In this document: in pieces, positions 1 to 8,059 of the stretch
Layout: each line of letters opens with the position of its first letter
Numbering within the stretch: the first letter of the stretch is position 1
Source: Gynuella sp050296195
Lineage (GTDB): Bacteria > Pseudomonadota > Gammaproteobacteria > Pseudomonadales > Natronospirillaceae
Assembly: GCF_050296195.1 (NCBI RefSeq)
Contig: NZ_JBNKRB010000002.1
DNA: 64,000 bases
Strand: one strand, 5' to 3'
The notes under the pieces: model-generated
What the model was told of the DNA's origin: nothing
The model's database searches: none
What the model saw: the letters and a program-made list of their open reading frames with translations, nothing else
Program-made: the position numbers and the translations under genes

Positions 1-1
1 C

Positions 2-175
2 ACGCCCTTTGAGCAAAACTGCTTTGAGCTGTTGCGGCAGGCTTATGTGGATTCCCGTTATAACCCCACTTATTACATCACCACCGAGCAATTAGATTGG
101 CTGGCAGAGCGAATTAATCACCTTCAGCAACTGGCTGAAAAACATTGCCGCGCCAAAATCGACCATTTGGGCTGA
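2..175 (+). CDS. HEPN-domain protein, C-terminal fragment (5' end outside window)
   Basis: An open frame enters from the left edge and stops with TGA at 173-175, giving 57 residues. The readable part runs from TPFEQNCFELL through AYVDSRYNPTYYITTEQL to a helical end, LAERINHLQQLAEKHCRAKI. The pattern of an AYVDARYNP-like stretch followed by a helix of the LAERV..LQ type is characteristic of HEPN proteins, small helical proteins often fused to or paired with a nucleotidyltransferase (MNT) in toxin-antitoxin-like modules. Whether this gene carries an N-terminal MNT domain cannot be seen. It lies on the 3' side of tRNA-Phe, the side where integrated elements usually sit. The family call is from recognition only. 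Confidence 0.6.
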   Translation, partial: TPFEQNCFELLRQAYVDSRYNPTYYITTEQLDWLAERINHLQQLAEKHCRAKIDHLG

Positions 176-431
176 CAAGGCCGATACAAATACCCATACG
201 CCAGGATGGATATAAACAAGATGGTGGCTGGTTCTGGAAAACAGAATCCAAAGCGAATGTTAATTAGAAAAAATCAGTTTCAAAAACCAATCTCCAAAGA
301 TTCCAAGCATCCAGCTCAAGCCAGGAAAATGATCCAGACTGAGGTAAATTAAAATTTTCGCAGGAGAGACTCAAAGAGATTTCAATAATTTTTTCTGGCT
401 TGTTAATTCATAAGAAGAGATATAGGAAAGG

Positions 432-507
<76 letters not shown>

Positions 508-528
508 ATTGAAAGAATTTGTGTCATA

Positions 529-650
529 GACACGGGGCTTTTCAGTCCCCTGCTCATTCCAGTCAAAAACCTAAGATTTTTGCTGTTCCACAAGCTCGAA
601 GCCGTGCTTCGAAAAGCTGCTTGTTCCACCCAACTGAGCTATATGGGCAT
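529..650 (-). pseudogene. Broken tRNA copy interrupted by a hairpin-bearing insert
   Basis: Two pieces on the complement strand match tRNA-Phe. Bases 627-650 match its 5' end and D arm (GCCCATATAGCTCAGTTGG). Bases 529-555 match its D-stem, anticodon arm and variable region with 3 differences in 27, still keeping CTGAAAA. Between them lie about 70 bases that do not belong in a tRNA. These include a perfect hairpin TCGAAGC-CGT-GCTTCGA at 596-612 flanked by an 8-base direct repeat TGTTCCAC (584-591 and 622-629). No T arm or acceptor 3' half follows, so the copy should not be functional. It sits just upstream of the intact tRNA-Phe. Confidence 0.6.
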
Positions 651-723
651 GTCGTTGCGACGGAGGCGTATTAAACGGATTTTGTTTCTCCGAGTCAAGA
701 GTAAGCTACTGATTTTTATATAA

Positions 724-999
724 TTATTTTTTTTCCTCAGGAACATAGCCTTCTGCCTGGTCATATTCTTCGCCGCTGAGGAATTTTTGCATCTGTTGTT
801 GGATGTATTTTCTGGCCTGCATATCCATCATGTTCAGGTGTTTTTCGTTGATCAGGCGGGTTTGATGGGCCTGCCACTCTTCCCATGCCTGTTGCGATAC
901 CGTCTCGAACAGTTTCTGTCCAGCTGGTCCAGGGAAAGGCGGTTTTTCCAGTCCTGGGAGTTCTTGTTGGTACTTTTGGCAAAACACAGTTCGGGTCAT
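724..999 (-). CDS. yggX: YggX family Fe(2+)-trafficking protein
   Basis: The 91-residue product begins MTRTVFCQKYQQELPGL and contains PPFPGPAG and a QAWEEWQAHQTRLINEKHLN helix, the standard signature and length of YggX. Members of this small cytoplasmic family are linked to labile iron and protection of Fe-S clusters from oxidation. The start codon overlaps the stop of mutY by four bases (ATGA), so the two are translationally coupled. The pairing is common in gammaproteobacteria and makes sense because MutY carries an Fe-S cluster. tRNA-Phe lies downstream in the same direction. Confidence 0.95.
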   Translation of the reverse strand: MTRTVFCQKYQQELPGLEKPPFPGPAGQKLFETVSQQAWEEWQAHQTRLINEKHLNMMDMQARKYIQQQMQKFLSGEEYDQAEGYVPEEKK

Positions 1000-2045
1000 T
1001 GGGTTTTCTCTATTTGGGCCAGTAGTTTTTTGACCGGTGCGGCCAGTCCTATTTCGATGTCATCCAGTATCACCTGCAGCCAGACGGATTCCGTTTCAGA
1101 GACTTCTGTCGCCTCATTTTCAAGCCGCACCAACACCGGCTGAATGTCCAGGTGATAATGGCTGAAAGTATGCCTGAAGCATGTCCAGGGCTCCAGTTGG
1201 TAACGGTATCCTTTAAGGTCAAGCCAGGTCTGGGCAGCATCGAGATCTTCAAATTCTTTGAAGCTGTAAAGACCTCCCCAGATACCATTGGCCGGGCGCT
1301 TTTCCAGATATACCCGACCATCCTGCTGTTGCAGCATGAGCATAACGGTGGATTTGACCGGTTTATCAGTTTTGGGTTTGGAAGCCGGAATGGATTTAGT
1401 CAGATCCTCCAGCCGGGCAATACAACTGTCGTTGAAGGGGCACAGGAGGCAGGAAGGTTTACTGCGTGTGCACAGTGTCGCTCCCAGGTCCATCATTGCC
1501 TGGTTGTAATCTCCAGTACGCTGTTTGGGTGTATAACGTTCGGCCAATTCCCATAGCCTGGCCTGCATATGACTGGCCCCTGGCCATTCCCGGATACCGA
1601 GGAAACGACACAGCACCCGCTTGACGTTGCCATCCATAATGGCACTGCTCTGACCCATGGTAAAAGCCGCGATGGCTCCGGCCGTTGAACGACCAATACC
1701 AGGCAGTGTTTGCAATGCTTCGACAGTATTTGGGAACTCACCACGATAGTCAGCACTCACTATTTTGGCAGCTTTATGCAGATTGCGAGCACGAGCGTAA
1801 TAACCCAGGCCGGTCCAGTGGTGCATAACCTCGTCCTCAGGTGCTTCTGCCAAAGCCTGGACGGTAGGAAAGCGAGCCATAAACCGTTGATAAAACGGAA
1901 TCACGGTTTTGACTTGGGTCTGCTGTAACATGATTTCCGATACCCAAACCCGGTATGGGGATTTGTTGAGCTGCCAGGGCAGATCCTTTCGACCGTGCTC
2001 ATCCCACCAGGTAAGCAGTTGTTCACCAAAACGTTCAGGTGTCAT
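996..2045 (-). CDS. mutY: A/G-specific adenine DNA glycosylase MutY
   Basis: The 349-residue protein removes adenine mispaired with 8-oxoguanine. The N-terminal half has the catalytic-Glu helix in SEIMLQQTQV (about residue 37) and the helix-hairpin-helix LPGIGRSTAGAI, followed by the catalytic Asp in IMDGNVKRV. The four cluster cysteines are in CTRSKPSCLLCPFNDSC (spacing C-x6-C-x2-C-x5-C), which bind [4Fe-4S]. The C-terminal third (about 230-349) is the MutT-like 8-oxoG recognition domain. Length is typical. It overlaps yggX downstream by four bases; ilvD follows on the same strand upstream after a gap of about 60 bases. Confidence 0.97.
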   Translation of the reverse strand: MTPERFGEQLLTWWDEHGRKDLPWQLNKSPYRVWVSEIMLQQTQVKTVIPFYQRFMARFPTVQALAEAPEDEVMHHWTGLGYYARARNLHKAAKIVSADYRGEFPNTVEALQTLPGIGRSTAGAIAAFTMGQSSAIMDGNVKRVLCRFLGIREWPGASHMQARLWELAERYTPKQRTGDYNQAMMDLGATLCTRSKPSCLLCPFNDSCIARLEDLTKSIPASKPKTDKPVKSTVMLMLQQQDGRVYLEKRPANGIWGGLYSFKEFEDLDAAQTWLDLKGYRYQLEPWTCFRHTFSHYHLDIQPVLVRLENEATEVSETESVWLQVILDDIEIGLAAPVKKLLAQIEKTQ

Positions 2046-2108
2046 AAGAGTAGCAATCCAGAAATGTGAAAACCGGCAGGGAGCCGGTTTTTATAAGGCA
2101 GAAAACCA

Positions 2109-3938
2109 TTAATCTAATTGTGACAGATCGCGTACTGCACCTTTGTCAGCACTGGTTGCCAATTTGGCATAGGCCTTCAATGCTGCCGATACTTTGCGAG
2201 GGCGTTCTTTAGCAGGCTTCCAGGTTGTCATGGCGTCACGGCGCTGCTGCAGCTCTTCGTCACTGAGCAGCACGTTAATAGTGCGATTAGGGATATCAAT
2301 CCGAATGCGATCACCATCCTGTACCAAGCCAATAGCGCCGCCCGCTGCGGCTTCCGGTGATACATGTCCAATGGAAAGACCGGAGGTACCGCCAGAGAAA
2401 CGCCCATCGGTCAACAATGCGCAGGCTTTACCCAGGCCCTTGGACTTCAGATAACTGGTTGGATAGAGCATTTCCTGCATACCTGGTCCACCACGCGGCC
2501 CTTCATAGCGAATGATCACAACGTCACCGGATTGTACCTGATCGTCAAGAATGCCGGCGACGGCATCTTCCTGGCTTTCGAAAATCCGGGCCGGGCCTTC
2601 AAATACGAGGATGCTGTCATCCACTCCGGCTGTTTTTACCACACAACCATCGAGCGCGATATTACCCCGCAGCACTGCCAGGCCACCTTCTTTGGAGTAA
2701 GCGTTTGCTAACGAGCGAATACACCCCGTTGCGCGGTCAGCGTCGAGACTGGACCATCGGGTGCTTTGGCTGAAGGCCACCTGGGTCGGAATGCCAGCAG
2801 GACCTGCCCGATAGAACTCGGCTACGTCTGCAGCTTCTGATTGCATGATATCCCATTTGCTCAGAGCTTCTTTCATGGTTCTGCTATGGACGGTACTGAC
2901 GGAAGTATCCAGCAGACCGGCGCGGTCCAGCTCACCCAGAATACCGAAGATACCACCAGCTCGGTGTACATCTTCAATGTGATATTTCTGAGTGTTGGGA
3001 GCGACCTTACACATCTGCGGCACCTGACGGGACAGTTCATCCATATGGAACATGTTGAAATCGACCTCGGCTTCCTGAGCAACGGCCAGCAAATGCAGAA
3101 TGGTATTGGTGGAGCCGCCCATGGCAATATCCAGGCTCATCGCATTTTTAAACGCCGATACTGTCGCAATGGAACGTGGCAATACTGAAGCGTCTTCCTG
3201 CTCATAATAACGACGGGTGATGTCTACAATCAGGCGGCCAGCTTCTTCAAACAATCGTTTACGGTCGGAGTGAGTGGCCACGGTAGTACCATTACCTGGC
3301 AACGACAGTCCAATCGCTTCTGTCAGGCAATTCATGGAATTAGCGGTGAACATGCCGGAACAGGAGCCACAAGTTGGACAGGCTGACCGCTCCACCGCAG
3401 CCAGAGTCTCATCATCAACGTTGCTGTCGGCTGCCATCACCATTGCATCAATCAGATCAAGCTTGTGGTCTGCCAACTTGGTTTTACCGGCTTCCATCGG
3501 CCCACCGGAGACAAATACGCAGGGAATGTTCAAGCGCATGGCCGCCATCAACATCCCTGGAGTGATTTTGTCACAGTTGCTGATGCAGACCATGGCATCG
3601 GCGGTGTGTGCGTTCACCATGTACTCAACGGAATCAGCGATAATATCGCGGCTTGGCAAACTATAGAGCATGCCATCGTGCCCCATGGCAATACCGTCAT
3701 CCACGGCAATGGTGTTGAACTCTTTGGCCACTCCACCAGCTTTTTCAATTTCGCCGGCAACCAGCTGTCCAAGGTCTTTAAGGTGCACGTGACCGGGTAC
3801 GAACTGGGTAAATGAATTCACCACCGCGATGATGGGTTTTTGAAAGTCTTCATCTTTCATACCGGTAGCACGCCAGAGAGATCGCGCGCCCGCCATGTTG
3901 CGGCCGGCAGTGGACGTTTTTGAACGGTATTGAGGCAT
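2109..3938 (-). CDS. ilvD: Dihydroxy-acid dehydratase IlvD
   Basis: This enzyme of valine, isoleucine and leucine synthesis dehydrates 2,3-dihydroxy acids to 2-keto acids. Family motifs include RSKTSTAGRNMAGAR at the N-terminus, ISNCDKITPGM, and CPTCGSCSGMFTANSMNCL with Fe-S ligand cysteines; the C-terminal half has TDGRFSGGTSGLSIGHVSPEA. I start at ATG 3938 (MPQYRSKT), which follows GTGGAGCTAACC. The in-frame GTG four codons earlier lies inside that ribosome binding site and is unlikely to be used. The product is about 609 residues, normal for the family. It is probably a single-gene unit. Confidence 0.97.
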   Translation of the reverse strand: MPQYRSKTSTAGRNMAGARSLWRATGMKDEDFQKPIIAVVNSFTQFVPGHVHLKDLGQLVAGEIEKAGGVAKEFNTIAVDDGIAMGHDGMLYSLPSRDIIADSVEYMVNAHTADAMVCISNCDKITPGMLMAAMRLNIPCVFVSGGPMEAGKTKLADHKLDLIDAMVMAADSNVDDETLAAVERSACPTCGSCSGMFTANSMNCLTEAIGLSLPGNGTTVATHSDRKRLFEEAGRLIVDITRRYYEQEDASVLPRSIATVSAFKNAMSLDIAMGGSTNTILHLLAVAQEAEVDFNMFHMDELSRQVPQMCKVAPNTQKYHIEDVHRAGGIFGILGELDRAGLLDTSVSTVHSRTMKEALSKWDIMQSEAADVAEFYRAGPAGIPTQVAFSQSTRWSSLDADRATGCIRSLANAYSKEGGLAVLRGNIALDGCVVKTAGVDDSILVFEGPARIFESQEDAVAGILDDQVQSGDVVIIRYEGPRGGPGMQEMLYPTSYLKSKGLGKACALLTDGRFSGGTSGLSIGHVSPEAAAGGAIGLVQDGDRIRIDIPNRTINVLLSDEELQQRRDAMTTWKPAKERPRKVSAALKAYAKLATSADKGAVRDLSQLD

Positions 3939-4034
3939 GGTTAGCTCCACGTCGTTGTTATTCGGGGAAAGTGGGCGCCATTGTAACGAAATGACACTGC
4001 GCTTAAACAGTGTGTTTTTTGCAAGGTCGCGTTG

Positions 4035-4065
4035 ACTGAAATGCCGGCAAGGCCGGCATTTCAGT
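4035..4065 (-). terminator. Strong stem-loop at the end of the opp operon
   Basis: A perfect 14-bp inverted repeat, ACTGAAATGCCGGC and its complement with a 3-base loop, starts 9 bases after the oppF stop. There is no immediate T run on the minus strand, so it may act as an RNA-stabilising 3' hairpin or a weak terminator separating opp from ilvD. Confidence 0.65.
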
Positions 4066-4073
4066 GATAGGGA

Positions 4074-5066
4074 TTAGCTCGGGTAATGGCAGGCCACCCG
4101 ATGCTCTCCTTCTGTGGAGAGTACGGGTTTTTCACGTGAACAGAAATCAGTCGCTTTCGGGCAACGGGTTCTGAATACGCAGCCGGAAGGAGGATTCATG
4201 GGCGATGGTAGATCCCCTTCAAGCAGAATGACATCCTTACTCCGTTCAATTGTCGGATCCGGAATAGGAACTGCAGAAATCAACGCCTGGGTATAAGGAT
4301 GCCGGGGATGACTGTACAGTTCTTTCGCGGGCGATATTTCGGCAACATTGCCCAAATACAGCACCATGATCCGGGTACTGATATGTTTGACCACACTGAG
4401 ATCGTGAGCAATAAAGATCAACGACAGTCCCATCTCTTTCTGCAGCTTCATCAACAGGTTGATCACCTGCGCCTGAATGGAAACATCCAGTGCCGAAACC
4501 GGTTCATCGCAGATGATCAGCTTAGGCTCAAGAATCAATGCTCGCGCAATTCCGATCCTCTGACACTGGCCACCGGAAAACTCATGGGGATAACGGTTGA
4601 TCTGGTTGGCCAACAGTCCTACCCGAGTCATTACCTGCTTCACTCTTTCTTTAACTTCCGCTTTTGGTGTCTGCGGATAGTGGGTAATCAGGGGTTCTGC
4701 AATGATCTGACCAATGGTCATACGTGGATTCAGTGACGCCAGTGGATCCTGAAAGATCATCTGGACCTCACTACGCACTTTTTGGGTTTCTTTTTTGCCC
4801 ATACCCAATAGGTCTTTTTGCCCTAACCACAAGACCTTACCTGATTCCGCCGGAATCATTTTTATCACAGCTCTGGCCAGGGTCGACTTGCCACAACCGG
4901 ACTCCCCTACAACACCCAACGTTTCACCAGCCCGCAGGTCAAAAGAAACACCATCCACTGCTTTCAGCTTTTTGGGTTTGGTCCAGGGCATCGCATTGCT
5001 GGGGTATACATCAAAGTGAACCTTCAGGTTCTCTACCCGTAGCAGAATATCGTTCGCGACCGTCAT
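4074..5066 (-). CDS. oppF: Oligopeptide ABC transporter ATP-binding subunit OppF
   Basis: The 330-residue ATPase powers peptide import with OppD. It has Walker A GESGCGKST, the ABC signature SGGQCQRIGIARAL and Walker B LIICDEPVSALD, followed by the H-loop HDLSVV. The C-terminal region has the oligopeptide-transporter extension with cysteines (CVFRTRCPKATDFCSREKP), which binds an Fe-S cluster in some homologues. It overlaps oppD by four bases and is the last gene of oppABCDF. OppF rather than DppF is inferred from the operon and the length of the N-terminal segment; substrate range cannot be told from sequence. Confidence 0.92.
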   Translation of the reverse strand: MTVANDILLRVENLKVHFDVYPSNAMPWTKPKKLKAVDGVSFDLRAGETLGVVGESGCGKSTLARAVIKMIPAESGKVLWLGQKDLLGMGKKETQKVRSEVQMIFQDPLASLNPRMTIGQIIAEPLITHYPQTPKAEVKERVKQVMTRVGLLANQINRYPHEFSGGQCQRIGIARALILEPKLIICDEPVSALDVSIQAQVINLLMKLQKEMGLSLIFIAHDLSVVKHISTRIMVLYLGNVAEISPAKELYSHPRHPYTQALISAVPIPDPTIERSKDVILLEGDLPSPMNPPSGCVFRTRCPKATDFCSREKPVLSTEGEHRVACHYPS

Positions 5067-6031
5067 GCGACCTCCTGAATATCTTTATGGCAGGCACGAC
5101 AGAGGCCTTCACTGGTTTCAATTAACTGGGGAGCCTGAGTTTTACAACTTTCAGTCGCAATCGGACAACGTGGTTCAAACGGACATCCCTGAGGAGGCCG
5201 GAGCATGTTTGGTGGATTACCCGGAATGGTATTCAGTTCATCTCCCAGGTGATCCAGACGCGGAATCGCTGCCAACAATCCCTGAGTATAAGGATGGGTA
5301 GGCTGTTTAAACAGACTATCGGTATCGTTGTATTCCATGACCCGACCACCATACATAACCAGGGTTTTCTCACACGAGCCGGCGACCACACCCAGGTCAT
5401 GGGTAATCAGGACAATCGCTGTACCAAACTCATGCTGCAACTCTTTTAGCAGTTTCATGATCTGCGACTGCACCGTTACATCAAGCGCCGTGGTGGGCTC
5501 ATCAGCGATCAGCAATTTAGGGCGGCATAACAACGACATGGCAATCATCACCCGTTGGCGCATGCCACCTGAAAACTCATGCGGATAAAGGTGCACACGG
5601 GTTCTGGCTTCAGGAATTTTGACTGCATCCAGCATGTGGATGGATTCCTGCAGAGCTGCTTTTTTACTCATACCCTTGTGGTGCATCAGCACTTCCATGA
5701 GCTGATCACTGACCCGCATATACGGATTTAATGAGGTCATTGGATCCTGAAAAATCATGGATATTTTTTCAGCCCGGATTTTATTCATGGCTTTTTCCGG
5801 TAATCCGAGAATTTCCGTACCATTGAATTTAACGCTGCCACTAACAGAGCCGTTTTTGGCCAGCAAGCCCATCAGAGCGAATACAGTCTGACTCTTACCG
5901 GAACCGGACTCACCAACAATGGCCATGGTTTCTTTTTCTTTCAGATCAAAGCTGACACCATTGACGGCGCTGACTGTGCCATCAAGGGTTTTAAAATAGA
6001 CGTTAAGATCTTTTACTTCCAATAAATTCAT
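5063..6031 (-). CDS. oppD: Oligopeptide ABC transporter ATP-binding subunit OppD
   Basis: This is the second ATPase of the peptide importer. It has Walker A GESGSGKSQ, signature SGGMRQRVMIAMSL, Walker B LLIADEPTTALD and the C-terminal oligopeptide-binding extension with CPFEPRCPIATESC. Two ATGs are close together at 6037 and 6031. The GATGAGG ribosome binding site at the end of oppC lies 8 bases before the second and only 2 before the first, so I prefer 6031 (MNLLEVKDLNVYF, 322 residues). A longer in-frame extension upstream lies inside oppC and is not used. OppD homologues are about 330 residues. Confidence 0.92.
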   Translation of the reverse strand: MNLLEVKDLNVYFKTLDGTVSAVNGVSFDLKEKETMAIVGESGSGKSQTVFALMGLLAKNGSVSGSVKFNGTEILGLPEKAMNKIRAEKISMIFQDPMTSLNPYMRVSDQLMEVLMHHKGMSKKAALQESIHMLDAVKIPEARTRVHLYPHEFSGGMRQRVMIAMSLLCRPKLLIADEPTTALDVTVQSQIMKLLKELQHEFGTAIVLITHDLGVVAGSCEKTLVMYGGRVMEYNDTDSLFKQPTHPYTQGLLAAIPRLDHLGDELNTIPGNPPNMLRPPQGCPFEPRCPIATESCKTQAPQLIETSEGLCRACHKDIQEVA

Positions 6032-6041
6032 GTTCATTGCC

Positions 6042-6968
6042 TCATCGATCTTTAGGGTCCAGAGCATCACGCAGCCCGTCACCAATAAAGAAGAAGCACA
6101 GCAGGGTGACGATGAAAAAAGCAAGCGGAAAAGCCAGTTGCCAGACGGTGCCGTAGGTCATGGTTTTTGCTCCTTGACTGATCAAAACACCCCAGGAGGT
6201 ATCCGGCTCCTGTACCCCCAACCCAAGAAAGGAAATAAAGGATTCGGTCAGAATCATATTAGGCACCAGTAGGGTCGCATAAACGATCACAATTCCCAGC
6301 ACATTTGGTACGATATGGCGAAGAATAATGCGCCAGGAACTGACTCCTGTGGCAATCGCCGCTTCGATATATTCCTTGTTCTTCAAAGACAGAGTCTGGC
6401 CACGGACAATACGGGACATATCCAGCCACGATATAGCGCCAATCCCGACAAAAATTAAAATAATGGAACGCCCGAATACCACCAGCAACAGAATCAGAAT
6501 AAACATATAGGGAATGGACATCATGATATCGACAAAACGCATCATGAAGCCGTCGACTTTACCGCCCACATAACCCGCTGTGGCACCATACAAAGTGCCT
6601 ATCAATACCGCAATCAACGACCCAATCACACCCACCATCAGAGAAATCTGAGTACCTTGAATCACTCGCGAAAACAGATCACGGCCCGACTCGTCAGTAC
6701 CAAAATAGTGGCCGCTCTCCAACGACGGTGCTCCAAGGGTTTTGATATCTCCGAGCACATCCCAATCTATATTTTCATGATCCCATACAGCAACATAAGG
6801 ACCAATAATGGTAAATGCGACGATCAGCCCCAAAATCACCAGACTGGTCATGGCAGCTTTATTATGAATAAAACGGTTTGCCGCATCTTTCCAAAGACTG
6901 CGTCCACTCATTTCAGCTTCAACCAGGTTTTCGGCCAGCTGCTCGGTTTTACTTTGATTTAATAACAT
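6042..6968 (-). CDS. oppC: Oligopeptide ABC transporter permease OppC
   Basis: The 308-residue inner-membrane permease has the OppC-type cytoplasmic N-terminus (GRSLWKDAANRFIHNKAA), a first membrane helix at about 38-58, a periplasmic stretch with HYFGTDESGRDLFSRV, and a cluster of helices in the C-terminal two thirds. The EAA loop, which contacts the ATPases, is recognisable near EAAIATGVSSWRIILRHIVPN. It forms the translocation channel with OppB. The ribosome binding site GAGGTAAAGC precedes the ATG and overlaps the oppB stop. The gap to oppB is 8 bases. Confidence 0.94.
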   Translation of the reverse strand: MLLNQSKTEQLAENLVEAEMSGRSLWKDAANRFIHNKAAMTSLVILGLIVAFTIIGPYVAVWDHENIDWDVLGDIKTLGAPSLESGHYFGTDESGRDLFSRVIQGTQISLMVGVIGSLIAVLIGTLYGATAGYVGGKVDGFMMRFVDIMMSIPYMFILILLLVVFGRSIILIFVGIGAISWLDMSRIVRGQTLSLKNKEYIEAAIATGVSSWRIILRHIVPNVLGIVIVYATLLVPNMILTESFISFLGLGVQEPDTSWGVLISQGAKTMTYGTVWQLAFPLAFFIVTLLCFFFIGDGLRDALDPKDR

Positions 6969-6976
6969 GCTTTACC

Positions 6977-7900
6977 TCAGTACCTGATTTTCGGATCAAT
7001 CCAGGCATACATAATGTCCACCACGGTACTAAACAAAATGGTCAATGCCCCTAACAAGATGGTAACGCCCATCAGAACCGAGTAGTCACGGTTCAGAGCG
7101 CTGTTTACAAAATGAATACCTATTCCACCGGTGGAAAAAAAACTGTCTACAATTACAGATCCGGTGACCATCGCAACGAATGTTGGACCAAGATAAGACA
7201 CAACAGGCAACAGCGCCGGCTTTAACGCATGCCGGAAAATGATATAGCGAAACGGCAACCCTTTGGCTCGAGCAGTACGAATAAAGTTGCTATGCAATAC
7301 TTCTATCATGGAAGAACGGGTAATACGGGCAATACTGGCGATATAACTGGTCGACAGAGCAATCACAGGCAAAATAATAAACTTAAGCTGACCACCTTCC
7401 CAACCCCCTCCTGGCAACCACCCAAGTGTCAACGTAAACACCAGCACCAGAATCGGAGCCATTACAAAATTCGGCAAAACCTGCCCCACAATAGCAAATC
7501 CCTGAGTGGAATAATCCTGCCAGCTGTTTTGTTTTAATGCGGCAAAAATACCAATCGACACACCGACTATCAGTGCCAGAAAAAATGCAACGGATCCATA
7601 TTTCAGCGTGACAGGGAATCCTTCTGCAATCAGGTCATTGACAGACTGATCCTTGTATCGGAATGATGGACCAAAATCGAACCGCGTAACAACATTCGTA
7701 ACATAGTTGGTGATCTGCACATATAACGGCTTATCGAGACCGTATTTTTTTTCAATATTGGCTTTGACGGCTGGAGGGAGCGGCTTTTCAGAACTAAAAG
7801 GGCTACCTGGAGCGGCATGCATAATCAAAAAAGAAACAACTATCAATACCAGTAAGGTCGGTATCGCAACCATTAGACGTCTTAATATAAAGTTTATCAT
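6977..7900 (-). CDS. oppB: Oligopeptide ABC transporter permease OppB
   Basis: The 307-residue membrane protein begins MINFILRRLMVAIPTLLVLIV, the usual OppB start, with a first helix followed by a periplasmic loop (LPPAVKANIEKKYGLDKPLY). Helices follow from about residue 100 to the end, with the EAA-type segment TARAKGLPFRYIIFRHALKPAL. It pairs with OppC. It is separated from oppA by about 160 bases that hold a stem-loop, so its expression may be set below that of oppA. Confidence 0.94.
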   Translation of the reverse strand: MINFILRRLMVAIPTLLVLIVVSFLIMHAAPGSPFSSEKPLPPAVKANIEKKYGLDKPLYVQITNYVTNVVTRFDFGPSFRYKDQSVNDLIAEGFPVTLKYGSVAFFLALIVGVSIGIFAALKQNSWQDYSTQGFAIVGQVLPNFVMAPILVLVFTLTLGWLPGGGWEGGQLKFIILPVIALSTSYIASIARITRSSMIEVLHSNFIRTARAKGLPFRYIIFRHALKPALLPVVSYLGPTFVAMVTGSVIVDSFFSTGGIGIHFVNSALNRDYSVLMGVTILLGALTILFSTVVDIMYAWIDPKIRY

Positions 7901-8028
7901 TTACCACAACCCGATTATTGAGCGACAGGCAAGCCCGTCTCTACAACACGATTTAGACTCTCAAATAGTAACTTAATCTTATCCGGATGAAAAAAAGCAG
8001 AAAGCTTATTCTAAGAATAAGAATGCAT

Positions 8029-8051
8029 GCGGGCACTTGGTAAGTGCCCGC
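8029..8051 (-). terminator. Intercistronic stem-loop between oppA and oppB
   Basis: A perfect 10-bp stem (GCGGGCACTT with its complement) around a 3-base loop begins 8 bases after the oppA stop. No T run follows on the minus strand. Such hairpins after substrate-binding-protein genes usually protect the upstream mRNA and reduce read-through, giving an excess of binding protein over membrane components. That role is inferred here. Confidence 0.6.
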
Positions 8052-8059
8052 GGAAAGGT

